A DNA stretch of 64,000 nt from Amycolatopsis nivea (lineage in GTDB: Bacteria; Actinomycetota; Actinomycetes; Mycobacteriales; Pseudonocardiaceae), in NCBI RefSeq assembly GCF_004522235.1, contig NZ_SDLT01000003.1, forward strand, positions 1 through 64,000. Direction: 5' to 3'. This document shows positions 44,745 to 52,564 of this stretch, piece after piece. The translations under genes were made by a program, and so were the position numbers. The notes below the pieces were generated by a model that was given only the letters and a program-made list of their open reading frames with translations, made no database searches and was not told the origin of the DNA. Position 1 is the first letter of the stretch. Every line of letters starts with the position of its first letter.

Positions 44745-45229
44745 CCGCGGTCGCGGTGGCTTCGACGGTCACCGATCCGGAGCTGCCGATGCTGACGCTC
44801 GCGGATCTCGGTGTGCTGCGCGAAGTGTCCGAAGAGGACGGTCGGGTGACGGTGTCTATTACGCCGACGTACACCGGTTGTCCGGCGATGGACACGATGC
44901 GGGACGACCTGGAGCACGCGTTGCGGGGTGCCGGGTACACCTCGGTTGAGATCCGTACGGTGCTGGAACCGGCTTGGACGTCGGATTGGATCAGCGCGGA
45001 CGGGCGGCGGAAGCTGGCGGAGGCCGGGATCGCGCCGCCGGGGTCCGCGCCGCGGCGGGCTGCCGGGCCGATTCCGTTGACGTTGGGGCCTTCGGTGCGG
45101 CGGGTGGCTTGTCCGCATTGCGGGTCGATGGACACGGAGGAGCAGTCCCGGTTCAGCGCGACTGCGTGCAAAGCGTTGCGGCGGTGCCGGTCTTGCTGGG
45201 AGCCGTTCGAACACGTCAAGGAGATTTGA
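44741..45229 (+). CDS. paaD: Phenylacetate-CoA oxygenase assembly protein PaaD
   Basis: A 162-residue MIP18/DUF59-type protein (VTDPELPMLTLADLGVLREV at the start) with the C-terminal Cys pairs CPHCGS and CRSC that distinguish PaaD from other DUF59 proteins. It is thought to help assemble or mature the metal centres of the epoxidase. GTG start overlaps the paaC stop; the stop abuts the paaE GTG. Confidence 0.94.
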   Translation: MTAVAVASTVTDPELPMLTLADLGVLREVSEEDGRVTVSITPTYTGCPAMDTMRDDLEHALRGAGYTSVEIRTVLEPAWTSDWISADGRRKLAEAGIAPPGSAPRRAAGPIPLTLGPSVRRVACPHCGSMDTEEQSRFSATACKALRRCRSCWEPFEHVKEI

Positions 45230-46306
45230 GTGACTGCCACCGTTTCCCGCCGTGCCGGGTTCCATCCGTTGCGGGTGGCTGAGGTCGAACGGCTTTGTGA
45301 CGATGCCGTGGCCGTGACGTTCGACGTGCCGGAGGAGTTGGCTTCGGTCTACGCGTTCGCGCCTGGGCAGTCGCTGACCTTGCGGCGTCTTGTCGACGGG
45401 CGGGACGAGCGGCGGTCGTATTCGATTTGCGCTCCGGCGGGGGAGCGGCCTCGGGTCGGGGTGCGGTTGGTGCCGGACGGGGTGTTCTCGTCATGGCTGG
45501 TCAATGAGGTTCGTGCCGGGGATACCGTTGAGGTCTCCGCGCCGACTGGGTCGTTCACGCCGGATCTCGCTGCTGGTGGGCATCATGTGCTGATCGCTGC
45601 CGGGTCCGGGATTACGCCGGTGTTGTCGATTGCGGCCTCGTTGCTGGCTACGCCGGATGCTTCGGTGACTGTGCTGTATGGCAATCGGCGTACTGACACG
45701 GTGATGTTCGCGGACGATCTGGCTGATTTGAAGGATCGGTACCCGGCTCGGCTGGAACTTGTGCATGTGTTGTCCCGGGAGCCGCGCGAGGCTGAGTTGT
45801 TCACCGGGCGGCTGGATGCGGACAAGCTGCGTGCGTTGTTCGAATCGATTGTGCCGGTTGAGGATGTGGACCATTTCTGGCTGTGCGGGCCGTTCGGGAT
45901 GGTGACCTCGGCGCAGGATCTGCTCGGGTCGCTGGGGGTTCCTGAGGAGCGGATTCATCAGGAACTGTTCTATGTGGACGATGTGCCGCCGGAGCCGGTC
46001 AAGCATGTCGACCCTGCTGTTGCGGGGGCTTCGTCCGAGGTGACGTTGGTGCTGGACGGTCGGTCCACGACGATGAACCTGCCTCGGGAATCGTCGGTGC
46101 TGGACGGGGCGCAGCGGTTTCGGCCGGATTTGCCGTTTGCGTGCAAGGGCGGGGTGTGCGGGACCTGCCGGGCTCGGGTGACCGAGGGGGCGGTCGATAT
46201 GCGGCGGAATTTCGCGTTGGAGAAGGCTGAGGTGGAGGCTGGGTTTGTGCTGACTTGCCAGTCTCATCCGGTTTCTGAGCGGGTTACCGTTGATTTTGAT
46301 GCTTGA
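45230..46306 (+). CDS. paaE: 1,2-phenylacetyl-CoA epoxidase reductase PaaE
   Basis: The electron-transfer subunit, 358 aa, passing electrons from NADPH to the di-iron centre. An FAD/NAD ferredoxin reductase domain (RRSYSICAPAG for flavin, GSGITPVLSIA for the nucleotide) is followed by a plant-type 2Fe-2S domain with C305, C310, C313 (CKGGVCGTC) and C343 (LTCQSHP). Last gene of the operon, followed by GC-rich hairpins. Codons in its second half use somewhat more G/T-ending triplets than the earlier paa genes. Confidence 0.96.
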   Translation: MTATVSRRAGFHPLRVAEVERLCDDAVAVTFDVPEELASVYAFAPGQSLTLRRLVDGRDERRSYSICAPAGERPRVGVRLVPDGVFSSWLVNEVRAGDTVEVSAPTGSFTPDLAAGGHHVLIAAGSGITPVLSIAASLLATPDASVTVLYGNRRTDTVMFADDLADLKDRYPARLELVHVLSREPREAELFTGRLDADKLRALFESIVPVEDVDHFWLCGPFGMVTSAQDLLGSLGVPEERIHQELFYVDDVPPEPVKHVDPAVAGASSEVTLVLDGRSTTMNLPRESSVLDGAQRFRPDLPFACKGGVCGTCRARVTEGAVDMRRNFALEKAEVEAGFVLTCQSHPVSERVTVDFDA

Positions 46307-46322
46307 GGGGGCTTACGCCCCC
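46307..46322 (+). terminator. GC hairpin after paaE
   Basis: GGGGGC (46307-46312) pairs with GCCCCC (46317-46322) around TTAC, immediately after the stop codon; a second, CCCCC-TTC-GGGGG, pairing is an alternative. Short but directly placed. Confidence 0.6.
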
Positions 46323-46370
46323 TTCGGGGGTGGGGGTTGCGTGGGGCACCCCGAAGCTTGATTGTGCTGA

Positions 46371-46427
46371 CGGTCGGTGGGTGCTTGTCAAGGCGGGAAA
46401 GATGCCTTGACAAGCACCCACCGACCG
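46371..46427. repeat. Perfect 24-bp inverted repeat between paaE and the cyclase gene
   Basis: Arms 46371-46394 and 46404-46427 are exactly complementary, with a 9-nt loop. The arms contain GGTGGGTGCTTGTCAAGGC and its complement. It is longer than usual terminators and resembles the dispersed palindromes of families A-C in style, but its sequence is not shared with them in this window. Confidence 0.85.
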
Positions 46428-46592
46428 CAGGGGAGCTTCGTATCGGGGTGCGGGGGAGGGGCTGGGTGCCTCGCTGTTGGGGTGCATCGGCTGCGGGAAG
46501 CGGCTTGGTGCCTCGACGGCTGGGTGCACCGGTGCGGATGCGTGTCTCGATGGTGGGTGCGCTGGCTGCGGTTTCGGTGGGGTGGGGGCTTG
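46428..46592. other. GC-rich non-coding stretch with degenerate GGTGC repeats
   Basis: No gene. GGGTGC and GGTGCCTCG-like words recur irregularly. Open frames here have no ribosome site or recognisable product. Confidence 0.5.
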
Positions 46593-46675
46593 CGCCCCAA
46601 TGTGGCATTGGGTGCGTCAGATGCACCCAATGTGGCGTTCGGTGCGTGGGACGCAACCAATGCCACATTGGGGCG
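46593..46675. repeat. Dispersed repeat family B, copy 1
   Basis: Built of CCCAATGTGGCATTGGG units joined by GGTGCGT spacers. The outer arms (46593-46611 and 46657-46675) form a perfect 19-bp inverted repeat. Reading frames through it give runs of MPHWG/MWHWVH-like peptides that are an artefact of the repeat. Confidence 0.85.
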
Positions 46676-46715
46676 ACACCCCGGGCGGCTGCGGACCGGG
46701 CGGGTGGTCCGTGAA

Positions 46716-46824
46716 GGGCTCCTTGAGGGAATCCAGGTCCGGGAAGGAGACCCTCACGGACCGGTGAAGGGCCGTGAGGGCCACCCTGAGGGAATCAGAG
46801 TCAATGAGGGTTCCCCTCACGACC
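46716..46824. repeat. Dispersed repeat family C, copy 2
   Basis: Nearly identical to 24-130 in the same orientation; contains the hairpin CGTGAGGG...CCCTCACG. It ends 2 bases before the stop codon of the adenylate cyclase gene (46827), so it may also serve as its 3' processing or termination element. Confidence 0.85.
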
Positions 46825-46826
46825 GG

Positions 46827-47942
46827 TCAGCGGCGTCGGCGGCGTTTTCGCGGAGCGGTTGGGGTTGGGAAGTCGTCTGGTTCTGGGGTTTCTGACGTTG
46901 GCTGGTCGCCTAGGCCTAGCATTTCCGCGGCCAGTTGCTGGGACGAGGCGAAGCGGCCGGTGGGTTTGTCTTTCGCCCTCCGCAGGGCAGAGGGGCGTAG
47001 GCGGTTGTAGCCGCGTACTGCGATGGGGCGGCGGGTGCGGAGATCGAACTGCGGCAAGGGTTCCAGTTCCCCGGCCAGTTCTCGGTCGACCAGTACGGTT
47101 CCTGGCCTTGCGGCTGAGGTGAGTCGCGCGGCCAGGTTCACTACGGAGCCGTAGACGTCGCCGAAGCGGGACAGGACTCGGCCCGAGGCCATTCCGGCTC
47201 GGACTGCGGGGAGGCCGCCGTCTTCGCCGGTGCGTTCGGCTAGCGTCAGGGCGATTTCCGCGCCGTCGGCGGGGGTGTCGGTGACGAACAGGACTTCGTC
47301 GCCGATCATTTTCACGACCCGGCCGTGGTGTTCCGCGATGACTTCGGTGGCCAGGGATTCGAAGCCGTCCAGGACTTGGGTCAGCTCTTCCTCATCCGCT
47401 TCTCTCGTGAAGCGCGTGTAGCCGACCATGTCGACGAAGCCGACTACCAGGGCGCGCGTTTCCAGGTCCTCGTCGGGGCTGGCGAAGGCGCGGCCGGCGA
47501 ACGCGGCCAGGTGGCGGCGCCAGACGTAATTCTGCACTTGCTCCAGTTCGGGGAGCAGGCGTTCCACCAGGCGGGTGACCTGCCGGTCGCTGCGGGCCAG
47601 TTCCGGGTTTTCGGTGATCAGCGACCACAGCATGTGGACCTGCCACTCGGCCAGCCGGGACAGATGCTGGCCGAGGGCACGGGTCACCGCGACTTCCATG
47701 CCGGGCGCGACCAGGCCGGAACTCACCAGGCCGTCGGCGATGCGCATGGCTTCGACGTCGGCGTCGGTGAACACCACCTCGTCGTCTTCGACGGTGGCGA
47801 AACCCAGCGCCCGCCACAGCCGCCGCGAGCGTTCTTCGGGTACTCCGGCCCGTTTCGCTACTTCGAGCCGGGTGTAGCGGCGAGGGCCGCCCAGCAGGGC
47901 GCGTTCCAGCCGCTGCTGCAGGTCCCGGGAAGGATCGGCCAC
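46827..47942 (-). CDS. Class III adenylate cyclase of the Rv1264 type
   Basis: A 371-residue soluble cyclase making cAMP from ATP. The N-terminal regulatory domain (about 1-150; RRYTRLEVAKRAGVPEERSRRLWRALGF) resembles the autoinhibitory, pH-sensing domain of mycobacterial Rv1264. The catalytic domain (about 160-330) has metal Asp D171 (FVDMVGYTRF) and D215 (KMIGDEVLF), adenine-selecting K211 and D262, and transition-state N269/R273 (VNLAAR). All catalytic residues are present. The C-terminal about 35 residues are a disordered Pro/Thr and basic tail ending in six Arg. Stop codon lies next to a repeat of family C. Confidence 0.9.
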   Translation of the reverse strand: MADPSRDLQQRLERALLGGPRRYTRLEVAKRAGVPEERSRRLWRALGFATVEDDEVVFTDADVEAMRIADGLVSSGLVAPGMEVAVTRALGQHLSRLAEWQVHMLWSLITENPELARSDRQVTRLVERLLPELEQVQNYVWRRHLAAFAGRAFASPDEDLETRALVVGFVDMVGYTRFTREADEEELTQVLDGFESLATEVIAEHHGRVVKMIGDEVLFVTDTPADGAEIALTLAERTGEDGGLPAVRAGMASGRVLSRFGDVYGSVVNLAARLTSAARPGTVLVDRELAGELEPLPQFDLRTRRPIAVRGYNRLRPSALRRAKDKPTGRFASSQQLAAEMLGLGDQPTSETPEPDDFPTPTAPRKRRRRR

Positions 47943-47946
47943 GGCC

Positions 47947-48396
47947 TCAGGTGGTGTGCACGATCAGCACGTCGACGCCCGACTTCCGGGCCACCTCCGA
48001 CGGCACCGAGCCGAGGATCCGCCCAGTCAGGGTGTTGAGGCCGCGGTTGCCGACCACCAGAAGGTCGGCCTCGCGGTCCTTCACGACCTTGCGCAGCATG
48101 TCGACCGGCTGACCTTCCAGCGCGACCGTTTCGATGTTCGCGGCGCCGGCCTTCGCCGCGCGGTCCCGTGCGGACTGCAGCGTGTCCTCCGCGGGCGCGG
48201 ACCCGACTACCTGATAGGCCTCGTCGCCCAGCTCGTCCTGCGCGCGTTCCACGTCTTGGCGGCTGGCCGGGTGGTACGCGCAGACGACGACCAGCGTCGC
48301 CCCCGCGTCGGCAGCCACCCCGGCGGCCTTGTCCACCGCGGCGAAGGACGAGTCGGACCCGTCCGTGCCCACCACCACAGTCCGATAGACAGCCAT
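47947..48396 (-). CDS. Universal stress protein (UspA family, ATP-binding type)
   Basis: A single-domain Usp of 149 aa. VVVGTDGSDSS near residue 7 and GNRGLNTLTGRILGSVPSEV near the end form the ATP-binding Gx2Gx9G(S/T) motif. ATG 48396 has GGGAGG six bases upstream; a GTG two codons earlier is less suitable. The gene is 4 bp before the adenylate cyclase gene on the same strand, so they probably form an operon, linking stress sensing and cAMP. Confidence 0.9.
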   Translation of the reverse strand: MAVYRTVVVGTDGSDSSFAAVDKAAGVAADAGATLVVVCAYHPASRQDVERAQDELGDEAYQVVGSAPAEDTLQSARDRAAKAGAANIETVALEGQPVDMLRKVVKDREADLLVVGNRGLNTLTGRILGSVPSEVARKSGVDVLIVHTT

Positions 48397-48453
48397 CCAC
48401 AACCTCCCGGCGAATCGGTCAGCGGGGCGGCGCGGCCCCTTCGCGGGGGAAGG

Positions 48454-49761
48454 TTACTCGCCAGTCGGTTTTCCCGCCGGGCGCGGTTGCGGCTGCGGCT
48501 TGGGCACGTCGGACGTGCGCAGCCGGACGGTCTGCTCGACGTCGCCGCTCGCCGCGGGCTTTCCGCTGTTCGCCGGGGCGTTCTTGCTGCCCTGACCAGC
48601 GGATTTCTGCCCGGCCGGAGTGCTGGGCTTGCTGTTCTGCGCACCCGCGTTGCCGCTCGGCTGGGCGCTGCTCGCCTTCGCGCCGCCAGCCGGGGATCCA
48701 TTCGTGGACTTCGGCCCGGAGCCGTTGGCCGTCTCGGCGGCGGCCTTGATGTCCGCGGGCACCTCGCCGTCCATCTCGCCGAGCACGTGCTGCGCCTCGG
48801 CCAGCACGGTGCGCGCCGACCGGACCTGCTCGGCCAGGCTCGCCCGGACCGCGCGCAGGGCCTCGACCCGCTCGTTGGCCTGGGTGATCCGGCGGTTGGA
48901 CTCGTCGGTGGCGGTGCGGACGCGGCGGCGGGCCTCGTCGGCCGCTTCCGCGAGCCGCGCGTTGGCCTCGGTGATCGAGTCCTGGCGGCGCTTGTTCGCG
49001 TCGGCGACCGATTCGCGCTGGCGGCGGTCGATGTCGGCCTTGGCGGCCGTCTCCTCCTCCAGCACCTTCGCCCGGATCGCGGCCGCGTCCTCGGCGGCCT
49101 CGCGGACCCGGCGCTCGGCTTCGGCCTTGCTGGCCGCCTCCTGCTCGGCCAGCACGCGCATCGCCTCGGCGCGCCGGGTCGCCATCGCGATCTCGAAGTC
49201 TTCCTCGACCTGCGTGCGGCGGGCCTCGGACTCCGCGTCGAGCTTCTTGCGCTCCGCCTCGGCCTCGTCGGTGATCCGCTTGGCCTCGGCGCGCGCGTCC
49301 TCGAGCACCTTGCGGTGCTCGGCTTCCATTTCCTTGCGGCGCAGGTCGAGTTCGGTGAGCAGCTGCTCGTACCGGGCGCGCATGGCGCTGGCGTCGGTCT
49401 CCGCCTTGGCCCGGATGTGCCCTGCCTCGGCCTCGGCGCGGGCCCGCGTGTCCGCGGCCTCGTCCTGCGCCAGCCGCAGCATCCGCTGGAGGCGTTCGGA
49501 CAGGCCCTCGACGCTCGTCGGCGGCTGCGCGAGCCGGTCGACCTGACCGCGCAGATCGGCGATCTCGCCGCGCGCGACCTCAAGCTGCCGGGCCAGGTCG
49601 CCGGCTTGGGCGATGGCGGCGTCGCGGTCGGCGGTGAGCATCTTCAGGTCGCCGTCGAGCCGTTCCAGGTGCTCGTCGACCTGGGCCCGGCTGTACCCCC
49701 GCTTCGCTACGTCGAAGCCGGCTCCCAGCGGCACGAGTTCGCGTTCATCGCCAAGACTCAT
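48454..49761 (-). CDS. DivIVA-like coiled-coil protein
   Basis: A 435-residue protein. The N-terminus FDVAKRGYSRAQVDEHLERL matches the DivIVA membrane-targeting segment; residues about 30-320 are an almost continuous Ala/Glu/Arg coiled coil; the last about 100 residues are a low-complexity Gly/Ser/Pro/Ala tail ending in TVRLRTSDVPKPQPQP. Such proteins act as polar or septal scaffolds in actinomycetes. ATG 49761 has a -10-like TACGGT six bases upstream and no ribosome site, so the transcript may be leaderless. Target unknown. Confidence 0.85.
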   Translation of the reverse strand: MSLGDERELVPLGAGFDVAKRGYSRAQVDEHLERLDGDLKMLTADRDAAIAQAGDLARQLEVARGEIADLRGQVDRLAQPPTSVEGLSERLQRMLRLAQDEAADTRARAEAEAGHIRAKAETDASAMRARYEQLLTELDLRRKEMEAEHRKVLEDARAEAKRITDEAEAERKKLDAESEARRTQVEEDFEIAMATRRAEAMRVLAEQEAASKAEAERRVREAAEDAAAIRAKVLEEETAAKADIDRRQRESVADANKRRQDSITEANARLAEAADEARRRVRTATDESNRRITQANERVEALRAVRASLAEQVRSARTVLAEAQHVLGEMDGEVPADIKAAAETANGSGPKSTNGSPAGGAKASSAQPSGNAGAQNSKPSTPAGQKSAGQGSKNAPANSGKPAASGDVEQTVRLRTSDVPKPQPQPRPAGKPTGE

Positions 49762-49767
49762 GACACC

Positions 49768-49773
49768 ACCGTA
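49768..49773 (-). promoter_or_regulatory. -10 element of the DivIVA-like gene (leaderless candidate)
   Basis: On the minus strand TACGGT ends six bases before the ATG, which would place the first transcribed base at the start codon. No -35 is clear. Confidence 0.4.
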
Positions 49774-49809
49774 GTCGCTCCGCGGTCACGGACGGGTGAG
49801 CACCCACGG

Positions 49810-49842
49810 GGTCCGGCCGCTCGTGCGGCGAGCGGCCGGACC
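49810..49842 (-). terminator. Hairpin terminator after the crotonyl-CoA reductase gene
   Basis: GGTCCGGCCGCTCG (49810-49823) and its complement (49829-49842) make a perfect 14-bp stem with a 5-nt loop, 21 bp beyond the stop codon. Confidence 0.85.
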
Positions 49843-49863
49843 GAAGAGGCAGGTGGTCTGCCC

Positions 49864-51204
49864 TCACGCGCCGCGGAAGGCGTTGATGCCGTCGAGGTGC
49901 TTCGCGCGCAGCTCCTCGTCGCGCACGCCGAGTCCTTCTTCCGGGGCGAGCGCGAGCACGCCGACCTTGCCCTGGTGCGCGTTGCGGTGCACGTCAAGGG
50001 CGGCCTGGCCGGTTTCCTCGAGCGAGTAGGTCTTCGACAGCGTCGGGTGGATGAGGCCCTTCGCGATCAGCCGGTTCGCCTCCCACGATTCGCGGTAGTT
50101 CGCGAAGTGCGAGCCGATGATCCGCTTCAGGTTCATCCACAGGTACCGGTTGTCGTACTGGTGCATGTAGCCCGACGTGGACGCGCAGGTGACGATGGTG
50201 CCGCCCTTGCGCGCGGCGTAGACGGACGCGCCGAAGGTCTCGCGGCCCGGGTGCTCGAACACGATGTCCGGGTCCTCGCCGCCGGTCAGCTCGCGGATCT
50301 TCGCGCCGAACCGCTGCCATTCCTTCGGGTCCTGCTCGTTCTCGTTCTTCCAGAACTGGTAGCCCTCGGCGGTGCGGTCGATGATCAGCTCCGCGCCCAG
50401 CTTCCGGCAGATCTCGGCCTTCTCGGGGCTGGACACGACGCACACCGGGATCGCGCCGCCGTTGAGCGCGTACTGCGTCGCGTACGAGCCGAGGCCGCCG
50501 GACGCGCCCCAGATCAGCACGACGTCGCCCTGCTTCATGTCCGCGCCGTTGCGCGACACCAGCTGCCGGTACGCGGTCGAGTTGACCAGCCCGGGGGAGG
50601 CGGATTCCTCCCAGGTCAGGTGCGCCGGCTTCGGCATCAGCTGGTTCGCCTTGACCAGCGCGACCTCGGCGAGCCCGCCGAAGTTGGTCTCGAAGCCCCA
50701 GATCCGCTGCTCGGTGTCGAGCATCGTGTCGTTGTGCCCGTCCGGGCCTTCCAGCTCGACGTTCAGGCAGTGCGCGACGACCTCGTCGCCGGGCTTCCAG
50801 TTGTGCACGCCCGCGCCGGTGCGCAGCACGACGCCGGACAGGTCCGAGCCGACCACGTGGTACGGCAGGTCGTGGCGCTTGGCCAGCGGCGAGAGCTTCC
50901 CGTACTTGCGCAGGAACTTGAACGTCGGGATCGGCTCGAAGATCGACGTCCAGACGGTGTTGTAGTTGATCGCGCTGGCCATCACCGCGACCAGCGCCTC
51001 GCCGGGGCCGAGTTCAGGCGTCGGGACCTCGTCCACGTGCAGCGAGCGGCGCGGGTCCTTGTCGCGGCTTTCGAGGCCTTCGAACATGTCGACCTCGTCG
51101 GCGTGCACGGTGACGCCCCGGTAGCTCTCGGGCACGGGCAGCTCGGCGATCGCGTCGAGGCGGCCGTCGAGGATCGCCTGCTGGATCTCGTCGAGGTGCG
51201 TCAT
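49864..51204 (-). CDS. ccrA: Crotonyl-CoA carboxylase/reductase
   Basis: NADPH-dependent enzyme of 446 aa in the medium-chain dehydrogenase superfamily; it reductively carboxylates crotonyl-CoA to ethylmalonyl-CoA. ASAINYNTVWTSIFEPI and the nucleotide fold GASGGLGSYATQYAL are present, along with the Ccr-specific CLNVELEGPDGHNDTMLDTEQRIWGFETNFGG. ATG 51204 has GGAGG six bases upstream; an upstream extension is not conserved. It supplies ethylmalonyl-CoA for polyketides or C2 assimilation; the epimerase, thiolase and MeaB genes that handle linked metabolites are at 53-56 kb. Confidence 0.95.
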   Translation of the reverse strand: MTHLDEIQQAILDGRLDAIAELPVPESYRGVTVHADEVDMFEGLESRDKDPRRSLHVDEVPTPELGPGEALVAVMASAINYNTVWTSIFEPIPTFKFLRKYGKLSPLAKRHDLPYHVVGSDLSGVVLRTGAGVHNWKPGDEVVAHCLNVELEGPDGHNDTMLDTEQRIWGFETNFGGLAEVALVKANQLMPKPAHLTWEESASPGLVNSTAYRQLVSRNGADMKQGDVVLIWGASGGLGSYATQYALNGGAIPVCVVSSPEKAEICRKLGAELIIDRTAEGYQFWKNENEQDPKEWQRFGAKIRELTGGEDPDIVFEHPGRETFGASVYAARKGGTIVTCASTSGYMHQYDNRYLWMNLKRIIGSHFANYRESWEANRLIAKGLIHPTLSKTYSLEETGQAALDVHRNAHQGKVGVLALAPEEGLGVRDEELRAKHLDGINAFRGA

Positions 51205-51320
51205 CGGGAACCTCCAGGGGTCGGTCGCGGCGCGACTGGACGAAATTACTCGTCGGTAACCGGGGGCCTCACTGTACGAGACAGACACCCCGTACACGAG
51301 TCGAAGTGTGACGCACGAAT

Positions 51321-51351
51321 CTTGACCGGCTGGCCAGTCAAGGAGCATAGT
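51321..51351 (+). promoter_or_regulatory. Promoter overlapped by a 22-bp dyad, upstream of the SPW gene
   Basis: TTGACC at 51322-51327 and CATAGT at 51346-51351 are an 18-bp-spaced pair. A dyad with outer arms CTTGAC/GTCAAG occupies 51321-51342, covering the -35 and most of the spacer. A TetR gene lies downstream in the same direction (51807), which makes autoregulated repression of the SPW-TetR pair plausible. Confidence 0.55.
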
Positions 51352-51403
51352 CGGCAGTGGGAAATCTCCCTGAACGGCTCTTTTCCGGCGGAGGTGAGCA
51401 CGA

Positions 51404-51772
51404 ATGAGTGAAGTCTCGACGCGCGCCTGGACGCGGCCCTATGACTGGGCCGAGGTCGTGATTGGTGTTGTCGCCGCTCTTTCACCCCTTTGGCTGAGCA
51501 CGAACACCACGATGGTGTGGACGATGGTGGTCCTCGGTGCGCTGATCGCGATCGACGGCTTGGTGTCGCTCGCGTCGCCGAGCATGGTTTACGGCGAGGG
51601 CGTGCAGATCGTCCTCGGCGCGTTGCTGTTCATCGCGCCGTGGGTGATGGGGTATACGCAATTCAACGGGGCGTCGTGGACGTCCTGGGTCGGCGGTGCG
51701 CTGACGATCATCGCCGGCGCGGCCGCGATGCCGGAGGCCAACGCCGCCCACCGGATGGCGGGCCAGCACTGA
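51404..51772 (+). CDS. SPW repeat membrane protein
   Basis: A 122-residue integral-membrane protein with four helices in two repeats, each marked by an S/A-P-W motif (ALSPLWLS; FIAPWVMGY). The function of the SPW family is not known. Start ATG with GGAGG eight bases upstream. Precedes a TetR gene by 34 bp, probably in the same transcript under the dyad promoter. Confidence 0.9.
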   Translation: MSEVSTRAWTRPYDWAEVVIGVVAALSPLWLSTNTTMVWTMVVLGALIAIDGLVSLASPSMVYGEGVQIVLGALLFIAPWVMGYTQFNGASWTSWVGGALTIIAGAAAMPEANAAHRMAGQH

Positions 51773-51806
51773 TCGGGGCAGCGGAGCCCTGACGAGGAAG
51801 GCGGAC

Positions 51807-52400
51807 ATGACCGACGACTCGGCGAAGGAACGGATCCTGTGCGCGGCGGAGGAACTGTTCGCCGAGTCCGGCTTCGAAGCGACCCCGACGTCCCGCATCG
51901 CGGAGCGCGCCGGGGTCCCGAAGGGCCTGGTCCACTATTACTTCCGCCGCAAGTCCGACCTGCTGGCCGCCCTGGTCGACCGGCTGCCGGACGAACGCAT
52001 CGAACCCGCCGCAGTCGTCGTTCCGGGCGACCTGGCGGGTTCGCTGCGCAGGCTGGTCGGCGAACTCGACCGCCGGTTCACCGGTTCGCTGGGGCTGTCG
52101 CACCTGCTGTGGCGCGAGGCCGACACCCATCACGTGGTCCGCGACGCGCTGTCCGAACGATTCCAGCAACTGGTCCGCCTGATGCGGTCGGTGATCGTGG
52201 CCGCCACCGGCGGACGGCTCCCCGGAGCGGACATCGACAACGCGTCCGGCCTGCTGGCCCGCGCGATCACCCACCGGCACGCGACGGCCCGCCACACCGG
52301 CGACGACCGCCCGGCGGAGTTCGACGGCGAGCTGACGTTCGTGGCGAACGCGCTGTCCGCCCGGGCGGCCAAGGGCAAGCCGCCCGCTTCGGCGGTGTGA
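51807..52400 (+). CDS. TetR/AcrR family transcriptional regulator
   Basis: A 197-residue repressor: helix-turn-helix TPTSRIAERAGVPKGLVHYYFRRKSDLL (about 31-58) followed by a TetR ligand-binding domain. ATG with GAGGAAGG upstream. Likely regulates its own operon with the SPW gene through the dyad at 51321-51342; this is inference from position. Confidence 0.88.
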   Translation: MTDDSAKERILCAAEELFAESGFEATPTSRIAERAGVPKGLVHYYFRRKSDLLAALVDRLPDERIEPAAVVVPGDLAGSLRRLVGELDRRFTGSLGLSHLLWREADTHHVVRDALSERFQQLVRLMRSVIVAATGGRLPGADIDNASGLLARAITHRHATARHTGDDRPAEFDGELTFVANALSARAAKGKPPASAV

Positions 52401-52408
52401 GGGCGCTC

Positions 52409-52449
52409 GTGGGTGTTTCTGCCGGTGAGAACCCGGCATCGCCGCTCAC
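52409..52449. repeat. Palindromic repeat family A, variant copy
   Basis: An imperfect 41-nt hairpin: GTGGGTGTTTCTGCCGG on one side and CCGGCATCGCCGCTCAC on the other. It begins 8 bases after the TetR stop codon. It shares the GTG...GCCGG...CTCAC layout and the CTCGTG/CACGA flanks with the three clearer copies. Confidence 0.65.
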
Positions 52450-52545
52450 GACCAGGACGCCACCGACTTCTCCCGGCCACGACTCGCCCGGCTCGCTTCG
52501 CCTTGGCCCGCGGTGGTCCTGTCGCTGAAAGGCGCTCCGGCCGAG

Positions 52546-52564
52546 CCCCAATGCCGCATTGGGG
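52546..52564. repeat. Repeat family B, short palindrome
   Basis: CCCCAATG and CATTGGGG enclose CCG, followed by TTTT (52565-52568), giving a terminator-like shape. It abuts the left end of the MITE-like segment. Confidence 0.75.

Noticed and set aside
46337..46895. Short open frames in the paaE-cyclase intergenic region
   Set aside because: They encode repeat-derived strings (MPHWG, GIRVNEGSPH) and Gly/Cys-rich nonsense.
47956..51411. 1151-codon plus-strand frame antisense to USP, DivIVA-like and Ccr genes
   Set aside because: Runs through three genes with clear families and has no recognisable domain.
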